A DNA stretch of 64,000 nt, taken from positions 2,937,501 through 3,001,500 of the forward strand of contig NZ_CP097322.1 of the NCBI RefSeq assembly GCF_023515955.1, written 5' to 3'. Source of the DNA: Streptomyces sp. RerS4. Its GTDB lineage: Bacteria; Actinomycetota; Actinomycetes; Streptomycetales; Streptomycetaceae. A program made the translations under genes and the position numbers. Below are positions 54,832 to 63,518 of the stretch, one piece after another; positions within the stretch are counted from its first letter, which is position 1, and every line of letters begins with the position of its first letter. The notes under the pieces were generated by a model that ran no database searches, had not been told where the DNA came from, and was given only the letters and a program-made list of their open reading frames with translations.

Positions 54832-56346
54832 ATGGCTTCCAGCCTGACGAAGGACTCGGCGTCCCCGGCCGAAAAGACCTTCTTCGGCCACCCCCGTGGC
54901 CTGGCCACTCTGTTCATGACCGAGATGTGGGAGCGCTTCTCCTACTACGGCATGCGCGCCCTCCTCGTGTACTACCTGGTCTCGGGCGGCGCCGACGCCG
55001 CCACGGGCAGCCAGGGAGGCGGCCTGGCGATGACCGCGGCCACCACCACGGCCATCTACTCCGTGTACGTCTCGATGGTCTACCTGATGGCCATGCCGGG
55101 CGGATGGTTCGGTGACCGCGTCTGGGGCGCCCGCAAGACGGTCGCCATCGCCGGTTTCGTGATCATGGCTGGTCACCTGTCGTTGGCCCTTCCCGGCCAG
55201 GCGATGTTCTTCGTCGGTCTGATCCTGGTCGCGACCGGTTCGGGTCTGCTGAAGGCCAACATCTCCACGATGGTCGGCCACCTGTACGACGGTCCCGAGG
55301 ACCCGCGTCGTGACGGCGGCTTCACCCTCTTCTACATCGGCATCAACCTCGGTGCCTTCGTCGCCCCGTTCATCGTCGGAACGGTCGGCAAGGAGCACAA
55401 CTGGCACCTGGGCTTCGCCCTCGCCGCCGCCGGCATGGGCCTGGGTCTGCTGCAGTTCCTGCTCGGCACCAAGCACCTGAGCCCGAAGAGCAGCCAGGTC
55501 CCGAACCCGCTGTCGCCGGAAGAGCGCAAGGCCGTCCTCACCAAGGTCGCCTTCGCGGTCGCGGGTATCGCCGTCTTCTACGGCGCCGTCGTCGCTCTCG
55601 GCATGTACACGCTGAACTGGGCGCTGGTCCCGCTGACGCTGGCCGGTCTGATCATCCCGATCGCGGTGCTGGCGCGCATCAAGCGCGACAAGGACCTCTC
55701 GGGCACCGAGCAGTCCCGCATGACCGCGTACATCTGGTTCTTCATCGCCGCCGCCGTCTTCTGGATGATCTACGACCAGGGTGGCTCGACGCTGTCCCTG
55801 TTCGCCGACTCCAAGACCGCCGGCACGGTCTTCGGCTTCGACTTCTCGGCCACCTGGTACCAGTCGCTGAACCCGCTGTTCGTGATGGCCCTGGCCCCGG
55901 TCTTCGCCTGGCTGTGGCTGTGGCTGGCGCGCAAGAACCAGGAGCCGAACACCATCGTGAAGTTCGCGATGGGTCTGGTGCTGGTCGGCGCCTCGTTCTT
56001 CGTCTTCATCGTGCCGATGGGCATGGCGACCGGTGACACCAAGGTCTCGCCGATGTGGCTCGTCTCGATCTACATGATCCAGACGATCGGTGAGCTGTGC
56101 CTCTCCCCGGTCGGCCTCTCGGTCACCACGAAGATGGCCCCGCAGAAGTACGCCTCCCAGATGATGGGTGTCTGGTTCCTCGCCGTCACCGCCGGTGACT
56201 GCACCACCAGCCTCCTGTCCCTGGGCGGTGTGGACCTCAACGGCACGTGGGTGATCGCCTTCGAGGCGACCGCCGCGGTCCTGGCCGGTTTCGCGGTCTA
56301 CTCGTACCGCAAGAAGGTCCAGTCCCTCATGGGCAGCGTCCACTGA
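54832..56346 (+). CDS. POT (PTR2) family proton-coupled oligopeptide transporter
   Basis: A 504-residue major-facilitator protein with about 14 membrane helices that imports di- and tripeptides with protons. The TM1 signature TEMWERFSYYGMRALLVYYL carries the ExxER motif, and FTLFYIGINLGAFVAPFIVG is the PTR2 motif. YDQGGSTLSLFAD and GELCLSPVGLSVTTKMAPQKYASQMMG are further family segments. ATG at 54832 with AAGGA six bases upstream; the longer open frame upstream is not coding. A terminator follows. Confidence 0.96.
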   Translation: MASSLTKDSASPAEKTFFGHPRGLATLFMTEMWERFSYYGMRALLVYYLVSGGADAATGSQGGGLAMTAATTTAIYSVYVSMVYLMAMPGGWFGDRVWGARKTVAIAGFVIMAGHLSLALPGQAMFFVGLILVATGSGLLKANISTMVGHLYDGPEDPRRDGGFTLFYIGINLGAFVAPFIVGTVGKEHNWHLGFALAAAGMGLGLLQFLLGTKHLSPKSSQVPNPLSPEERKAVLTKVAFAVAGIAVFYGAVVALGMYTLNWALVPLTLAGLIIPIAVLARIKRDKDLSGTEQSRMTAYIWFFIAAAVFWMIYDQGGSTLSLFADSKTAGTVFGFDFSATWYQSLNPLFVMALAPVFAWLWLWLARKNQEPNTIVKFAMGLVLVGASFFVFIVPMGMATGDTKVSPMWLVSIYMIQTIGELCLSPVGLSVTTKMAPQKYASQMMGVWFLAVTAGDCTTSLLSLGGVDLNGTWVIAFEATAAVLAGFAVYSYRKKVQSLMGSVH

Positions 56347-56366
56347 CGCACCCCGCGCGAGCGGAG

Positions 56367-56402
56367 AACGGCCCGGCACACCGGAAGGTGTGCCGGGCCG
56401 TT
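56367..56402 (+). terminator. terminator after the POT transporter
   Basis: AACGGCCCGGCACACC pairs perfectly (16 bp) with 56387-56402 around GGAA, followed by TCCGTTTCC. Confidence 0.85.
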
Positions 56403-56427
56403 CCGTTTCCGTATCCCGTACGGTGTA

Positions 56428-56460
56428 CCCCGTACGGTGCACGAAGTACGCCGTACGGGG
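56428..56460 (-). terminator. terminator of the surface-protein operon
   Basis: CCCCGTACGG (56428-56437) pairs with CCGTACGGGG (56451-56460) around a 13-base loop, two bases beyond the stop codon of the last operon gene on the minus strand. Confidence 0.6.
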
Positions 56461-56462
56461 TT

Positions 56463-57800
56463 TCAGCGGGTGCCGCGCAGGCGGCGCCAGGGGGTGAACG
56501 CGAAGACGGCGCCGCCGAGCAGGATGACCGTGCCCGCGACCAGGGCCAGGGCCCTGATGCCGCCGTCGTCCTCGGCGCCCGTCTCGGCGAGGCCGCCCGA
56601 GGTGGAGGACGAGGAGCCGCCGACGGTGCCAGCGGTGCCGGCGGTGGTGGAGCCCGAGCCGCCCGGCTGGGCGGTGGTGTCCAGTTCCAGGGAGACCCCG
56701 CTGCTGGTCGCCTTGCACGGCACGACGATCGGGGTGGATCCCGGGGCCATGGTGACGTCGATCGTCAGCTGGTCGGGGCTCAGGGTGACCTTGCCCGACT
56801 TGCCGGGCTTGTAGGTGCCCGTCATGTCGCTGAGGCTGACCGGCGCCTTGTCCGCGATGGGCTCCGCGTTGGCCGGGCCGGAGACCTTGACCGTGCCGCT
56901 GTCGGCGCCGCCGAGCTTGATGTCCATCGAGGGCTTGAGGGCCCCGGCGGGCAGGGCCATGGGGGCCGCCATCGCTCCCTTGGCGGTCTTCACGGTGAGG
57001 TCGTAGCCGCCCCCGCCGTTCTTCTTCGCGTTGACGGTGACCGGCGTCTTGATGCCGCCGGGCACGACCGCGCCGCAGTCGTACGCGACCTCGACCGCCT
57101 TGCCCGGGAAGTCGGTCTGACCGCCACTGCCGCCGGTGGTGGAGCCGGTCGTGGAGCCTCCGGTCGTCGTGCCGCCGGTGGTCGTGCCGCCCGTTGTCGT
57201 GCCGCCCGTTGTCGTGCCGCCCGTCGTGGTGCCGCCCGTCGTCGTGCCGCCGCTGGTGCCGGCCGACACGTCGATGGTGGCGCCGACGCCCACGGCGCCC
57301 GTCGGCGCGCACTTGGTGACGAAGGTGCCGAAGGAGAAGGTCACCGCGACGTCGTACTTGCCCGGCGTCAGGGTGATCTTCCCGGCCTTGGTGAGCTTCA
57401 GCTTCCCCTTCATCGTGGACATCTGCATGGGCGCCTTCTTCGGGATCGGCGGGTTCTTCTTCTCCCCGACGACCTTCAGCTCGCCGCCCCCGCCGCCCAC
57501 CGTGATCCAGCCGGTGGGCTGGACGGAGTCCTGCGGGATGTCCATCAGGTCCGTGTTGTTCGAGGCCGGCTTGACGGTCTCCCAGGACACGTCGACCTCG
57601 TCACCGACCTTCGCCGTGGCCGGAGCGCTGACCTTGGCGGTGGTCTCGCCCTCCACCGGGCTGCCGCCGCCGGCCGGCGGCACGCACTTGACGTTGAACC
57701 TGGTCTCGGCCGCCTGGGCGGGAGTGGCCCCGATGGCGATACCCGCGCCGCCGAGCAGCAGCGCGACCAGGGCCGCGCTCACCCTCCGTTGGGTTTCCAC
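56463..57800 (-). CDS. sortase-anchored (LAETG) surface protein with two paralogous beta domains
   Basis: 445 residues. Signal peptide about 1-30 ([21 protein letters not shown]). Domain 1 (about 31-195) and domain 2 (about 240-375) share a layout: an early Cys (KCVPP; YDCG), a late Cys (TKCAPT; PCKAT), and a central M-x-G-x-(Y/L)-K-x-G-K-x-T-L pattern. A (GGTTT)n linker lies between them. The C-terminus is a cell-wall sorting signal: LAETG at 404-408, a hydrophobic helix and a basic WRRLRGTR end, as for class E sortases. GTG with GAGAGGA five bases upstream; it overlaps the preceding gene by 22 bp. Confidence 0.88.
   Translation of the reverse strand: METQRRVSAALVALLLGGAGIAIGATPAQAAETRFNVKCVPPAGGGSPVEGETTAKVSAPATAKVGDEVDVSWETVKPASNNTDLMDIPQDSVQPTGWITVGGGGGELKVVGEKKNPPIPKKAPMQMSTMKGKLKLTKAGKITLTPGKYDVAVTFSFGTFVTKCAPTGAVGVGATIDVSAGTSGGTTTGGTTTGGTTTGGTTTGGTTTGGTTTGGSTTGSTTGGSGGQTDFPGKAVEVAYDCGAVVPGGIKTPVTVNAKKNGGGGYDLTVKTAKGAMAAPMALPAGALKPSMDIKLGGADSGTVKVSGPANAEPIADKAPVSLSDMTGTYKPGKSGKVTLSPDQLTIDVTMAPGSTPIVVPCKATSSGVSLELDTTAQPGGSGSTTAGTAGTVGGSSSSTSGGLAETGAEDDGGIRALALVAGTVILLGGAVFAFTPWRRLRGTR
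57140..57258. repeat. 15-bp tandem repeat encoding the GGTTT linker
   Basis: On the plus strand the unit is GTCGTGCCGCCCGTT with small variants, repeated about seven times, coding for repeated Gly-Gly-Thr-Thr-Thr in the surface protein. Slippage could change linker length. Confidence 0.8.
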
Positions 57801-58897
57801 AAGTGTCCTCTCGTCGTCGGACTCTTCTCGGACGGTGCGGACGTCCTCGGTTCCGGTTCCGGTGCCGCCGGCGCGGCCGGTGCTTCCGGGGTGAACCACG
57901 GCAGGACCGCCGTGGGGGTCTCGGGGGGCGCCGTCGGACCGCCCCGGCGACCGGTCGGCCGCGGGTCCGCCGGGGTCCTCGCTCCCCGGTGCCGGCCGGC
58001 CGCGGGCGCCCCGGCGCGCGGCCGCACCCGGTCCACGACGGCCATGCCGACGCGGAACAGCGCGGTCGGGATCACCACCAGCAGCAGGCCCCAGAACAGC
58101 AGCACCCCGTACGGGCGGTCCACGCCCCAGGGTTGGGTGGCCACGACGGTGTCCCCGTACTTGAGCGAGACGGTGTAGTCGCCGTGCGCCCCCGCCGGAA
58201 GCGCCACGTCGAGGGCGATCTCGGCCTTGCCGCCGGGCGCGATGGTGCCCTTCCAGCGGGCTTCCTCCCAGGTCGGGGCGAAGACCCCGTGGGCGGTGCC
58301 GAGTTGGAAGACGGGGTCCTTGACGGGGGCGGAGCCCAGGTTGCCGACGGTGACGGTGAACTTCCGGCCGGGCGGGGCCCCGAACCAGGTCAGCACCCCG
58401 TCCTCGCCCTTCAGTCGGACCCCGGTGAGCATCGCGAGCCGCGCGCTCCCCGACTCGGCGGGCAGTTCGGCCACCGGATGCCCGGCGACCTTCAGCGGGA
58501 CGGCGACGGTGGACTGGTCCCCGTTGACGGAGGTCACGTTGACCACGCAGGGGCAGGGCTTCGGCGGCGCCACCACCGCCAGTCGGGCGGTGAAGTGCCC
58601 GCCGTCGGCGACCGCCACGGCGGCTCCGTCGGCGTTGGCGCAGCTGTTGGTGCCGCCGATCATGTTCTGGCCGCAGAGCAGCAGCATGACCAGGGTCTTC
58701 GCCCGCCAGCCGGCGCCGTTGACGGTGATCTCGGTGCCCTGGGCGGCCTCCTGGAGCGAGAGCGTCACCGTGGGCTTGGCCTCGTCGGCGACGGCCTCGC
58801 CCGCCGCCGGGGCGAGGAGCGCGAGGGCGCACGCCATCACGGCGACGAGGAGTCGTACGCCGGGTCGTACGGCCCGCGCGCCGGCCTTGCGGCTCAC
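57779..58897 (-). CDS. secreted membrane-anchored protein with neocarzinostatin-like module
   Basis: 372 residues. Signal peptide about 1-38. The first module (about 40-140: TVTLSLQEAAQGTEITVNGAGW, with Cys pairs in LCGQNMIGGTNSCAN and PKPCPCVVNVTS) resembles the neocarzinostatin/immunoglobulin-like fold. A second beta module follows (about 160-265), then a membrane helix (about 275-297, GVLLFWGLLLVVIPTALF) and a Pro-rich cytosolic tail. No enzymatic motif. GTG with AGGAG seven bases upstream; overlaps the previous stop as GTGA, so it is coupled. Partner of the neighbouring surface proteins by operon structure. Confidence 0.82.
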   Translation of the reverse strand: MSRKAGARAVRPGVRLLVAVMACALALLAPAAGEAVADEAKPTVTLSLQEAAQGTEITVNGAGWRAKTLVMLLLCGQNMIGGTNSCANADGAAVAVADGGHFTARLAVVAPPKPCPCVVNVTSVNGDQSTVAVPLKVAGHPVAELPAESGSARLAMLTGVRLKGEDGVLTWFGAPPGRKFTVTVGNLGSAPVKDPVFQLGTAHGVFAPTWEEARWKGTIAPGGKAEIALDVALPAGAHGDYTVSLKYGDTVVATQPWGVDRPYGVLLFWGLLLVVIPTALFRVGMAVVDRVRPRAGAPAAGRHRGARTPADPRPTGRRGGPTAPPETPTAVLPWFTPEAPAAPAAPEPEPRTSAPSEKSPTTRGHLWKPNGG

Positions 58898-59892
58898 CTG
58901 GTGGCTCCTGTCAGCTCGTGGTGCGGTACGTGGACCCCCGCGCCGGTCTCCGGCTCCGGTCCGGGGCGTTCCCGGCGCGCCCGGCGGCGGCGTACGAGGA
59001 GCGTCGCGGCCGCGCCGATCCCGCCGAGGGCGAGCAGGCCGGCGCCGGTCCGGGTGGCGGCGGAGCCGGGCAGGAACCAGGCGGCGGCCGTCGCGGTGGC
59101 CGGGGCGGCGCCGGGGGCGGTGACGGTGAGGGTGAGGTCGACCCGGTCGAAGGCGGGGGCGTCCGGCCAGGGTTCGGTCAGCTCGACGCGCCGGCCGGGC
59201 AGCAGTTCGACCGGCAGGGCGCGGGCGGCGCGGGCGGGGAGGTCGCCGAGGCGGCCGTCGGCGTCCAGGGCGAGTTCGGGGGTGAGGGCGACGTTGCCCC
59301 GGTTGACGAGGGTGTACGCGATGACGGTGGCGGCGCCGGCGCCGCGTACGGCGACGTCCTCGATGGTGAGGGCGGCCAGCGTCGGGCCGCCGACCCGCAG
59401 GTGGACCCGTACGGCGACCTCGCGGCCGGCCTCGGTGGCGACCACGGCGGCGGGGTGGTCGCCGGGCGCGGAGGCGGGCGGCACGCTGACGGTGAACGGG
59501 ACCACGGCGCGGGTGCGGGGCGGGATCCGCACGGTGGCGTCGGGCCCGAAACTCAGCCACGAGCCGGCTTCGCCGGCCGCCCCGTCCGCGCTCACGGCGA
59601 GGGCGCCGTCCGGGCGGTTGTGGGCGTCGGCCCCGCGCAGGGTGACGACGCGTTCCCGGTCGCTGGTGTTGGTGAGGGCGAGGCGGTCCTCCAGCACGGT
59701 GCCGGCGGTGCCCGCGAGGTAGAAGTACGGGCGGGCGGGCGCTCCGGGTCGGCCGGCGGCGGGTTCGGCGCTCCAGCCCGGGTCGTCGGCGGCGGCGGCC
59801 GGCGGTGCGCCGAGGAGGAGGACGGCGGACAGGAGCGGGGCGGCGGTCAGGAGCGGGGCGCCGATCCGGTGGAGGGCGGGGAGCAGGGGCAT
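58894..59892 (-). CDS. secreted WxL/DUF916-like protein with C-terminal membrane helix
   Basis: 332 residues. Signal peptide about 1-35 (LLTAAPLLSAVLLLGAPPAAA). The mature part begins with RPYFYLAGTAGTVLEDRLALTNTS and contains two beta-sandwich domains like those of DUF916-type cell-surface proteins (FTVSVPPASAPGDHPAAVVA, GREVAVRVHLRVGG, YTLVNRGNVALTPELALDADG). A single membrane helix (about 285-305) and an Arg-rich tail anchor it. In Firmicutes, DUF916 proteins occur with WxL and LPxTG surface proteins; here the neighbours are LPxTG-type. ATG with GGAG eleven bases upstream. Confidence 0.82.
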   Translation of the reverse strand: MPLLPALHRIGAPLLTAAPLLSAVLLLGAPPAAAADDPGWSAEPAAGRPGAPARPYFYLAGTAGTVLEDRLALTNTSDRERVVTLRGADAHNRPDGALAVSADGAAGEAGSWLSFGPDATVRIPPRTRAVVPFTVSVPPASAPGDHPAAVVATEAGREVAVRVHLRVGGPTLAALTIEDVAVRGAGAATVIAYTLVNRGNVALTPELALDADGRLGDLPARAARALPVELLPGRRVELTEPWPDAPAFDRVDLTLTVTAPGAAPATATAAAWFLPGSAATRTGAGLLALGGIGAAATLLVRRRRARRERPGPEPETGAGVHVPHHELTGATR

Positions 59893-59909
59893 GTCCGGGG
59901 CCGCTCCGT

Positions 59910-60611
59910 TCAGGACGGTGTCCGCTCGGCCCGTCGGCCGCGCCGGGTGAGCCACAGCATTCCGGCGGCGCCGGAGAGCAGCACGGTGGCGCCGAGGGTG
60001 CCGAGGGCGAGGGCGGAGTCGGCGGGGCCGGTCTGCGGGAGGGTGTCGCCGCCGGCTCCACCGCCGGGCGGGGGCGCCTCCTGGCCGCCGCCGGCTGCCG
60101 TGACCTCCAGTTCGAGGGAGGGGGCGGGGTTGTTGGAGGAGGTGCAGGTGGTGGTGGTCCCCATGGCCTTGATGGTGAGGACGCCGGCGGTGAAGGTGAC
60201 CTTGCCGCTCTTCTTCGGGGTGTAGGTGCCCGACAGGTCGGTGATCTTGATGGGGGTGTTGGCGGGCGCGGCCTCGGGGTTGGGCGGTCCGGAGACCGGT
60301 ACGGAGACCTTCTCGGCGCCGTCGGTCATGATCACGGCGCTGGGGCTCATCGCGCCCTTGCCCAGCTCGATGGGGCTGGAGGAGACGCCCTTCTGGAAGG
60401 ACATCGTGAGCTTGTAGCCGTCGCCCTCCTTGACGGCCTTGATGTCGATGGGCGAGACCGCCGACTTGTCCCCGATGGGGGTCTGGCAGTTGTACGCGAC
60501 GTCGACCACGTCGGCGTGGGCCGCGGGGGCGGCGAGCAGGACGGCCACGACGGCCACGACGGCCGACGCGCCGGCCGACGCGAGCACGGTGGAGCGTTTC
60601 CGGTCGGACAC
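59910..60611 (-). CDS. sortase-anchored (LPQTG) surface protein
   Basis: 233 residues. Signal peptide about 1-33 (VVAVVAVLLAAPAAHA). One beta domain (about 34-165) with an early Cys (VAYNCQTP) and a late Cys (TCTSS), clearly homologous to domain 2 of the LAETG protein downstream (DLSGTYTPKKSGKVTF against [16 protein letters not shown]). A Gly/Pro-rich spacer leads to LPQTG at 191-195, a hydrophobic helix and RRGRRAERTPS: a complete sorting signal. GTG at 60611 follows GAGGGG; a TTG eight codons earlier is less likely. First gene of the operon. Confidence 0.87.
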   Translation of the reverse strand: MSDRKRSTVLASAGASAVVAVVAVLLAAPAAHADVVDVAYNCQTPIGDKSAVSPIDIKAVKEGDGYKLTMSFQKGVSSSPIELGKGAMSPSAVIMTDGAEKVSVPVSGPPNPEAAPANTPIKITDLSGTYTPKKSGKVTFTAGVLTIKAMGTTTTCTSSNNPAPSLELEVTAAGGGQEAPPPGGGAGGDTLPQTGPADSALALGTLGATVLLSGAAGMLWLTRRGRRAERTPS

Positions 60612-60809
60612 CTTCGTCTTCCCCTCGGGCCACAAGTTACTGACGACACATCAGATGGTGGCTCAAGGTACGCCGGGGGCCTTACGGAGGGAAGACAAAG
60701 GACAGTCCGGATCAACGGCCTTTCGGACGTACGGTTTCCGGCCGTTCCGGGGCGTCTCGGCCACCCCGGAACGGTCGGCAGGCGTCAGGCGGCGGGTCCG
60801 GCGCGGCGG

Positions 60810-61988
60810 TCAGGCGGCGCGCACGCCGCGCTGCCAGACGGCGGAGACCAGCGGGACGCCCGGCCGGTACGCGAGGTGCACGTGGCTCGGGGCCTCCAGC
60901 AGCGCGAGGTCGGCGCGGGCGCCGGGCACGATCCGGCCGATGTCCTCGCGGCGCAGCGCGCGGGCGCCGCCGGCGGTGGCCGACCACAGGGCCTCGTCGG
61001 GGGTCATGCGCATGTCGCGGACGGCGAGCGCGATGCAGAACGGCATGGAACTCGTATACGAGGAACCGGGGTTGCAGTCCGTCGACAGCGCGACGGTGAC
61101 GCCCGCGTCGAGCAGCCGGCGGGCGTCGGGCCACTGCGCGCGGGTGGAGAACTCGGCGCCGGGCAGCAGGGTGGCGACGGTGGTCGCGGAGGCCTGGGCG
61201 AGGGCGTCGACGTCGGCGTCGGTGAGGTGGGTGCAGTGGTCGGCGGAGGCCGCCCGGAGCTCCACGGCGAGCTGCACGCCGGGCCCGTACGAGAGCTGGT
61301 TGGCGTGGACGCGCGGGATCAGCCCGGCGGCGGCGCCGGCGGTGAGGATCGCGCGGGCCTGGTCGCCGTCGAAGGCACCCTTCTCACAGAAGACGTCGAC
61401 CCAGCGGGCGTACGGGGCGCAGGCCTCCAGCATCTCGCCGGTGACGAGGGCGACGTAGCCGGCCGGGTCGTCGGCGTAGTCCGGGGAGACGATGTGCGCG
61501 CCGAGGTAGGTGACCTCCTCGGTGTGCGCGGCGGCGATGCGCAGGGCGCGGGCCTCGTCCGCGACGGTGAGGCCGTAGCCGGACTTGGTCTCGAAGGTGG
61601 TGGTGCCCTGGCGGCGGGCCTCGTCGAGGTGGCGCAGCAGGTTGGCTTCGAGTTCGGCGTCGGAGGCGGCGCGGGTGGCGGCGACGGTGGTGCGGATGCC
61701 TCCGGCGGAGTAGGAGCGGCCGGACATGCGGGCGTTGAACTCGGCGGTGCGGTCGCCGGCGAAGACGAGGTGGGAGTGGGAGTCGACGAAGCCCGGGATG
61801 AGGGCGCGGCCGTTCGCGTCGAACGCGGTGTCGGCGGCGGGGGCGTGGTCGGCGGGGCCGACCCAGGCGATGGACTCGCCGTCGATGACGACGGCGGCGT
61901 CCCGGACCAGCCCGAGGGGGCTGCCGTCGCCGGTGGCGGGGTCGTTGGTGACGAGGCTGCCGATGTTGGTGACGAGGGTGGTGGTCAT
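60810..61988 (-). CDS. hutI: imidazolonepropionase
   Basis: A 392-residue metal-dependent amidohydrolase opening the imidazolone ring to N-formimidoyl-L-glutamate in histidine degradation. [16 protein letters not shown] holds the first two metal His. [33 protein letters not shown] and [20 protein letters not shown] give further ligands, including the conserved Asp. The length is normal. Start ATG with a weak GGAA. It follows hutF, but the 189-bp gap between them contains two repeat elements. Confidence 0.96.
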   Translation of the reverse strand: MTTTLVTNIGSLVTNDPATGDGSPLGLVRDAAVVIDGESIAWVGPADHAPAADTAFDANGRALIPGFVDSHSHLVFAGDRTAEFNARMSGRSYSAGGIRTTVAATRAASDAELEANLLRHLDEARRQGTTTFETKSGYGLTVADEARALRIAAAHTEEVTYLGAHIVSPDYADDPAGYVALVTGEMLEACAPYARWVDVFCEKGAFDGDQARAILTAGAAAGLIPRVHANQLSYGPGVQLAVELRAASADHCTHLTDADVDALAQASATTVATLLPGAEFSTRAQWPDARRLLDAGVTVALSTDCNPGSSYTSSMPFCIALAVRDMRMTPDEALWSATAGGARALRREDIGRIVPGARADLALLEAPSHVHLAYRPGVPLVSAVWQRGVRAA

Positions 61989-62024
61989 GGGTTCCGTTCG
62001 GGTTCGAAGCCGGGGGCCTGGGTC

Positions 62025-62087
62025 TGTCTTGTGGATCAGGCCGGATCAGGCACCGGGCGTCGCGAGCCCGGCATGATCCACAAGACA
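62025..62087. mobile_element. palindromic MITE-like element, copy 2 (short form)
   Basis: Perfect 14-bp inverted repeat TGTCTTGTGGATCA (62025-62038 and 62074-62087). Inner arms GGCCGGATCAGG and CGCGAGCCCGGCATGATCC match copy 1 at 6573-6738. The central 100 bp of copy 1 is replaced by about ten bases. It lies in the hutF-hutI gap. Confidence 0.7.
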
Positions 62088-62094
62088 CGGCCTA

Positions 62095-62133
62095 GCCCCC
62101 GGACCCCCGCACCTCAAACGCCGGCGGGGCTGA
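62095..62133. repeat. interspersed repeat CCCCCGGACCCC, copy C
   Basis: GCCCCCGGACCCCCGCACC followed by TCAAACGCCGGCGGGGCTGA, eight bases from the MITE-like copy 2. Differs from copy B at only a few positions. Confidence 0.8.
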
Positions 62134-62177
62134 TTCTTTCAGGGGCTGATTTTTTCAAGGGGTGGGACCGAAAAGCG

Positions 62178-63518
62178 TCAGCCTCGGACGGCTGCGATGG
62201 ATGCGGACAGGGCGGACGGGACGTCCGGGACCAGGGTGTGGGCGCCGTCGCGGACGATGTGGCGGCCGGCGACCACCGTGTGGCGGACATCGGCGGCCGT
62301 CGCCGCGAAGACGGCCGTCTCGGCGCCGAGGCGCGGCAGCGGCCCCGCCGTGCGGACGGAGTCCAACGCGATGGTGGTGAAGTCCGCGAGCGCGCCCGCC
62401 TCCAGGCGCCCCGCGTCGGGGCGGCCGAGGGCCGCGTGACCGTCGGCGGTGGCGGCCGTCAGCAGCGCGTTCGCCGTCCAGTGCCCCCGCGTGTGGCTGC
62501 GCAGCCGCTCGTTCAGCTCCATCGCGCGGGCCTCCTCCAGCAGGTCGATCACCGCGTGGCTGTCGCTGCCCAGGGACAGCGGGCTGCCCGCGCGCTGGAG
62601 CCGGCCCGCCGGGCCGATGCCGTCGGCGAGGTCGCGTTCGGTGGTCGGGCACATGCAGGTGCCGGTGGCGCTGCCGCCGAGCAGCGCGATGTCGACGTCG
62701 GTGAGGTGCGTGTTGTGGACGCCCGTCGTGCGCGGGCCGAGCACCCCGTGGTCAGCGAGGAGCTGCGTCGGCGTCCGCCCGTGCGCGGCCTGGCAGGCCT
62801 CGTTCTCGGCGGTCTGCTCCGAGAGGTGCACGTGCAGGGGCGCCCGCCGCTCCTCGGCCCAGCGGGCGACGGTGGCCAGCTGCCCGGCCGGTACGGCGCG
62901 CACGGAGTGGATCGCCGCGCCGATCAGGGCGTGCTCGCGCGGCTTGAGGCCGCTCACCCGCTCCGCCCAGGCGTCCGCGCTGCCGTCGGAGAAGCGCAGC
63001 TGGTGCGGGTTGGGGGCCTCGCCGAAGCCGGCGGCGAGGTAGGCGGTGTCCAGGAGGGTGATCCGGATGCCCGCGGCGGCGGCCGCCTCGATGAGGGCCT
63101 CGCCCATCGCGTTGGGGTCGGCGTACGGGGCGCCGCCGGGCGCGTGGTGGACGTAGTGGAACTCGCCGACGTTGGTGACGCCGGCCAGCGCCATCTCCGC
63201 GTACACCGCGCGGGCCAGCGCGAAGTACGTGTCGGGGGTGAGGTTCTGGGCCACCTGGTACATGAACTCGCGCCAGGTCCAGAAGGTTCCCGAGCCCACC
63301 TGCACCAGCGACCGAAGCGCCCGGTGGAAGGCGTGCGAGTGCGCGTTGGCCAGACCCGGGACGGTCAGGCCGCGCAGCACCTCGGCCCCCGGCGGCGGGG
63401 TCTCGACGCCGGCGCGCAGGGCGGCGATCCGGCCGTCGGCGGAAACGTCCAGGGCGACGCCCGGCTCGACGTGGGCGGCGAGCCAGGCGTGCTCCAGCCA
63501 GTACGTGGTCAGCGGCAC
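62178..63518 (-). CDS. hutF: formimidoylglutamate deiminase
   Basis: A 446-residue amidohydrolase removing ammonia from N-formimidoyl-L-glutamate to give N-formylglutamate. Metal motifs: PGLANAHSHAFHRALR, APLHVHLSEQTAENEAC, GVHNTHLTDVDIALLGG and LSLGSDSHAVIDLLEEARAME. GTG with GAAGGA close upstream; it overlaps the end of the preceding M20 gene by ten bases, so translation is coupled. HutF marks the route that goes through N-formylglutamate rather than HutG-type formiminoglutamase. Confidence 0.95.
   Translation of the reverse strand: MPLTTYWLEHAWLAAHVEPGVALDVSADGRIAALRAGVETPPPGAEVLRGLTVPGLANAHSHAFHRALRSLVQVGSGTFWTWREFMYQVAQNLTPDTYFALARAVYAEMALAGVTNVGEFHYVHHAPGGAPYADPNAMGEALIEAAAAAGIRITLLDTAYLAAGFGEAPNPHQLRFSDGSADAWAERVSGLKPREHALIGAAIHSVRAVPAGQLATVARWAEERRAPLHVHLSEQTAENEACQAAHGRTPTQLLADHGVLGPRTTGVHNTHLTDVDIALLGGSATGTCMCPTTERDLADGIGPAGRLQRAGSPLSLGSDSHAVIDLLEEARAMELNERLRSHTRGHWTANALLTAATADGHAALGRPDAGRLEAGALADFTTIALDSVRTAGPLPRLGAETAVFAATAADVRHTVVAGRHIVRDGAHTLVPDVPSALSASIAAVRG

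Noticed and set aside
57140..57258. Regular short repeats that could suggest a CRISPR array
   Set aside because: 15-bp units without spacers, in frame in a surface-protein gene, coding for Gly and Thr.
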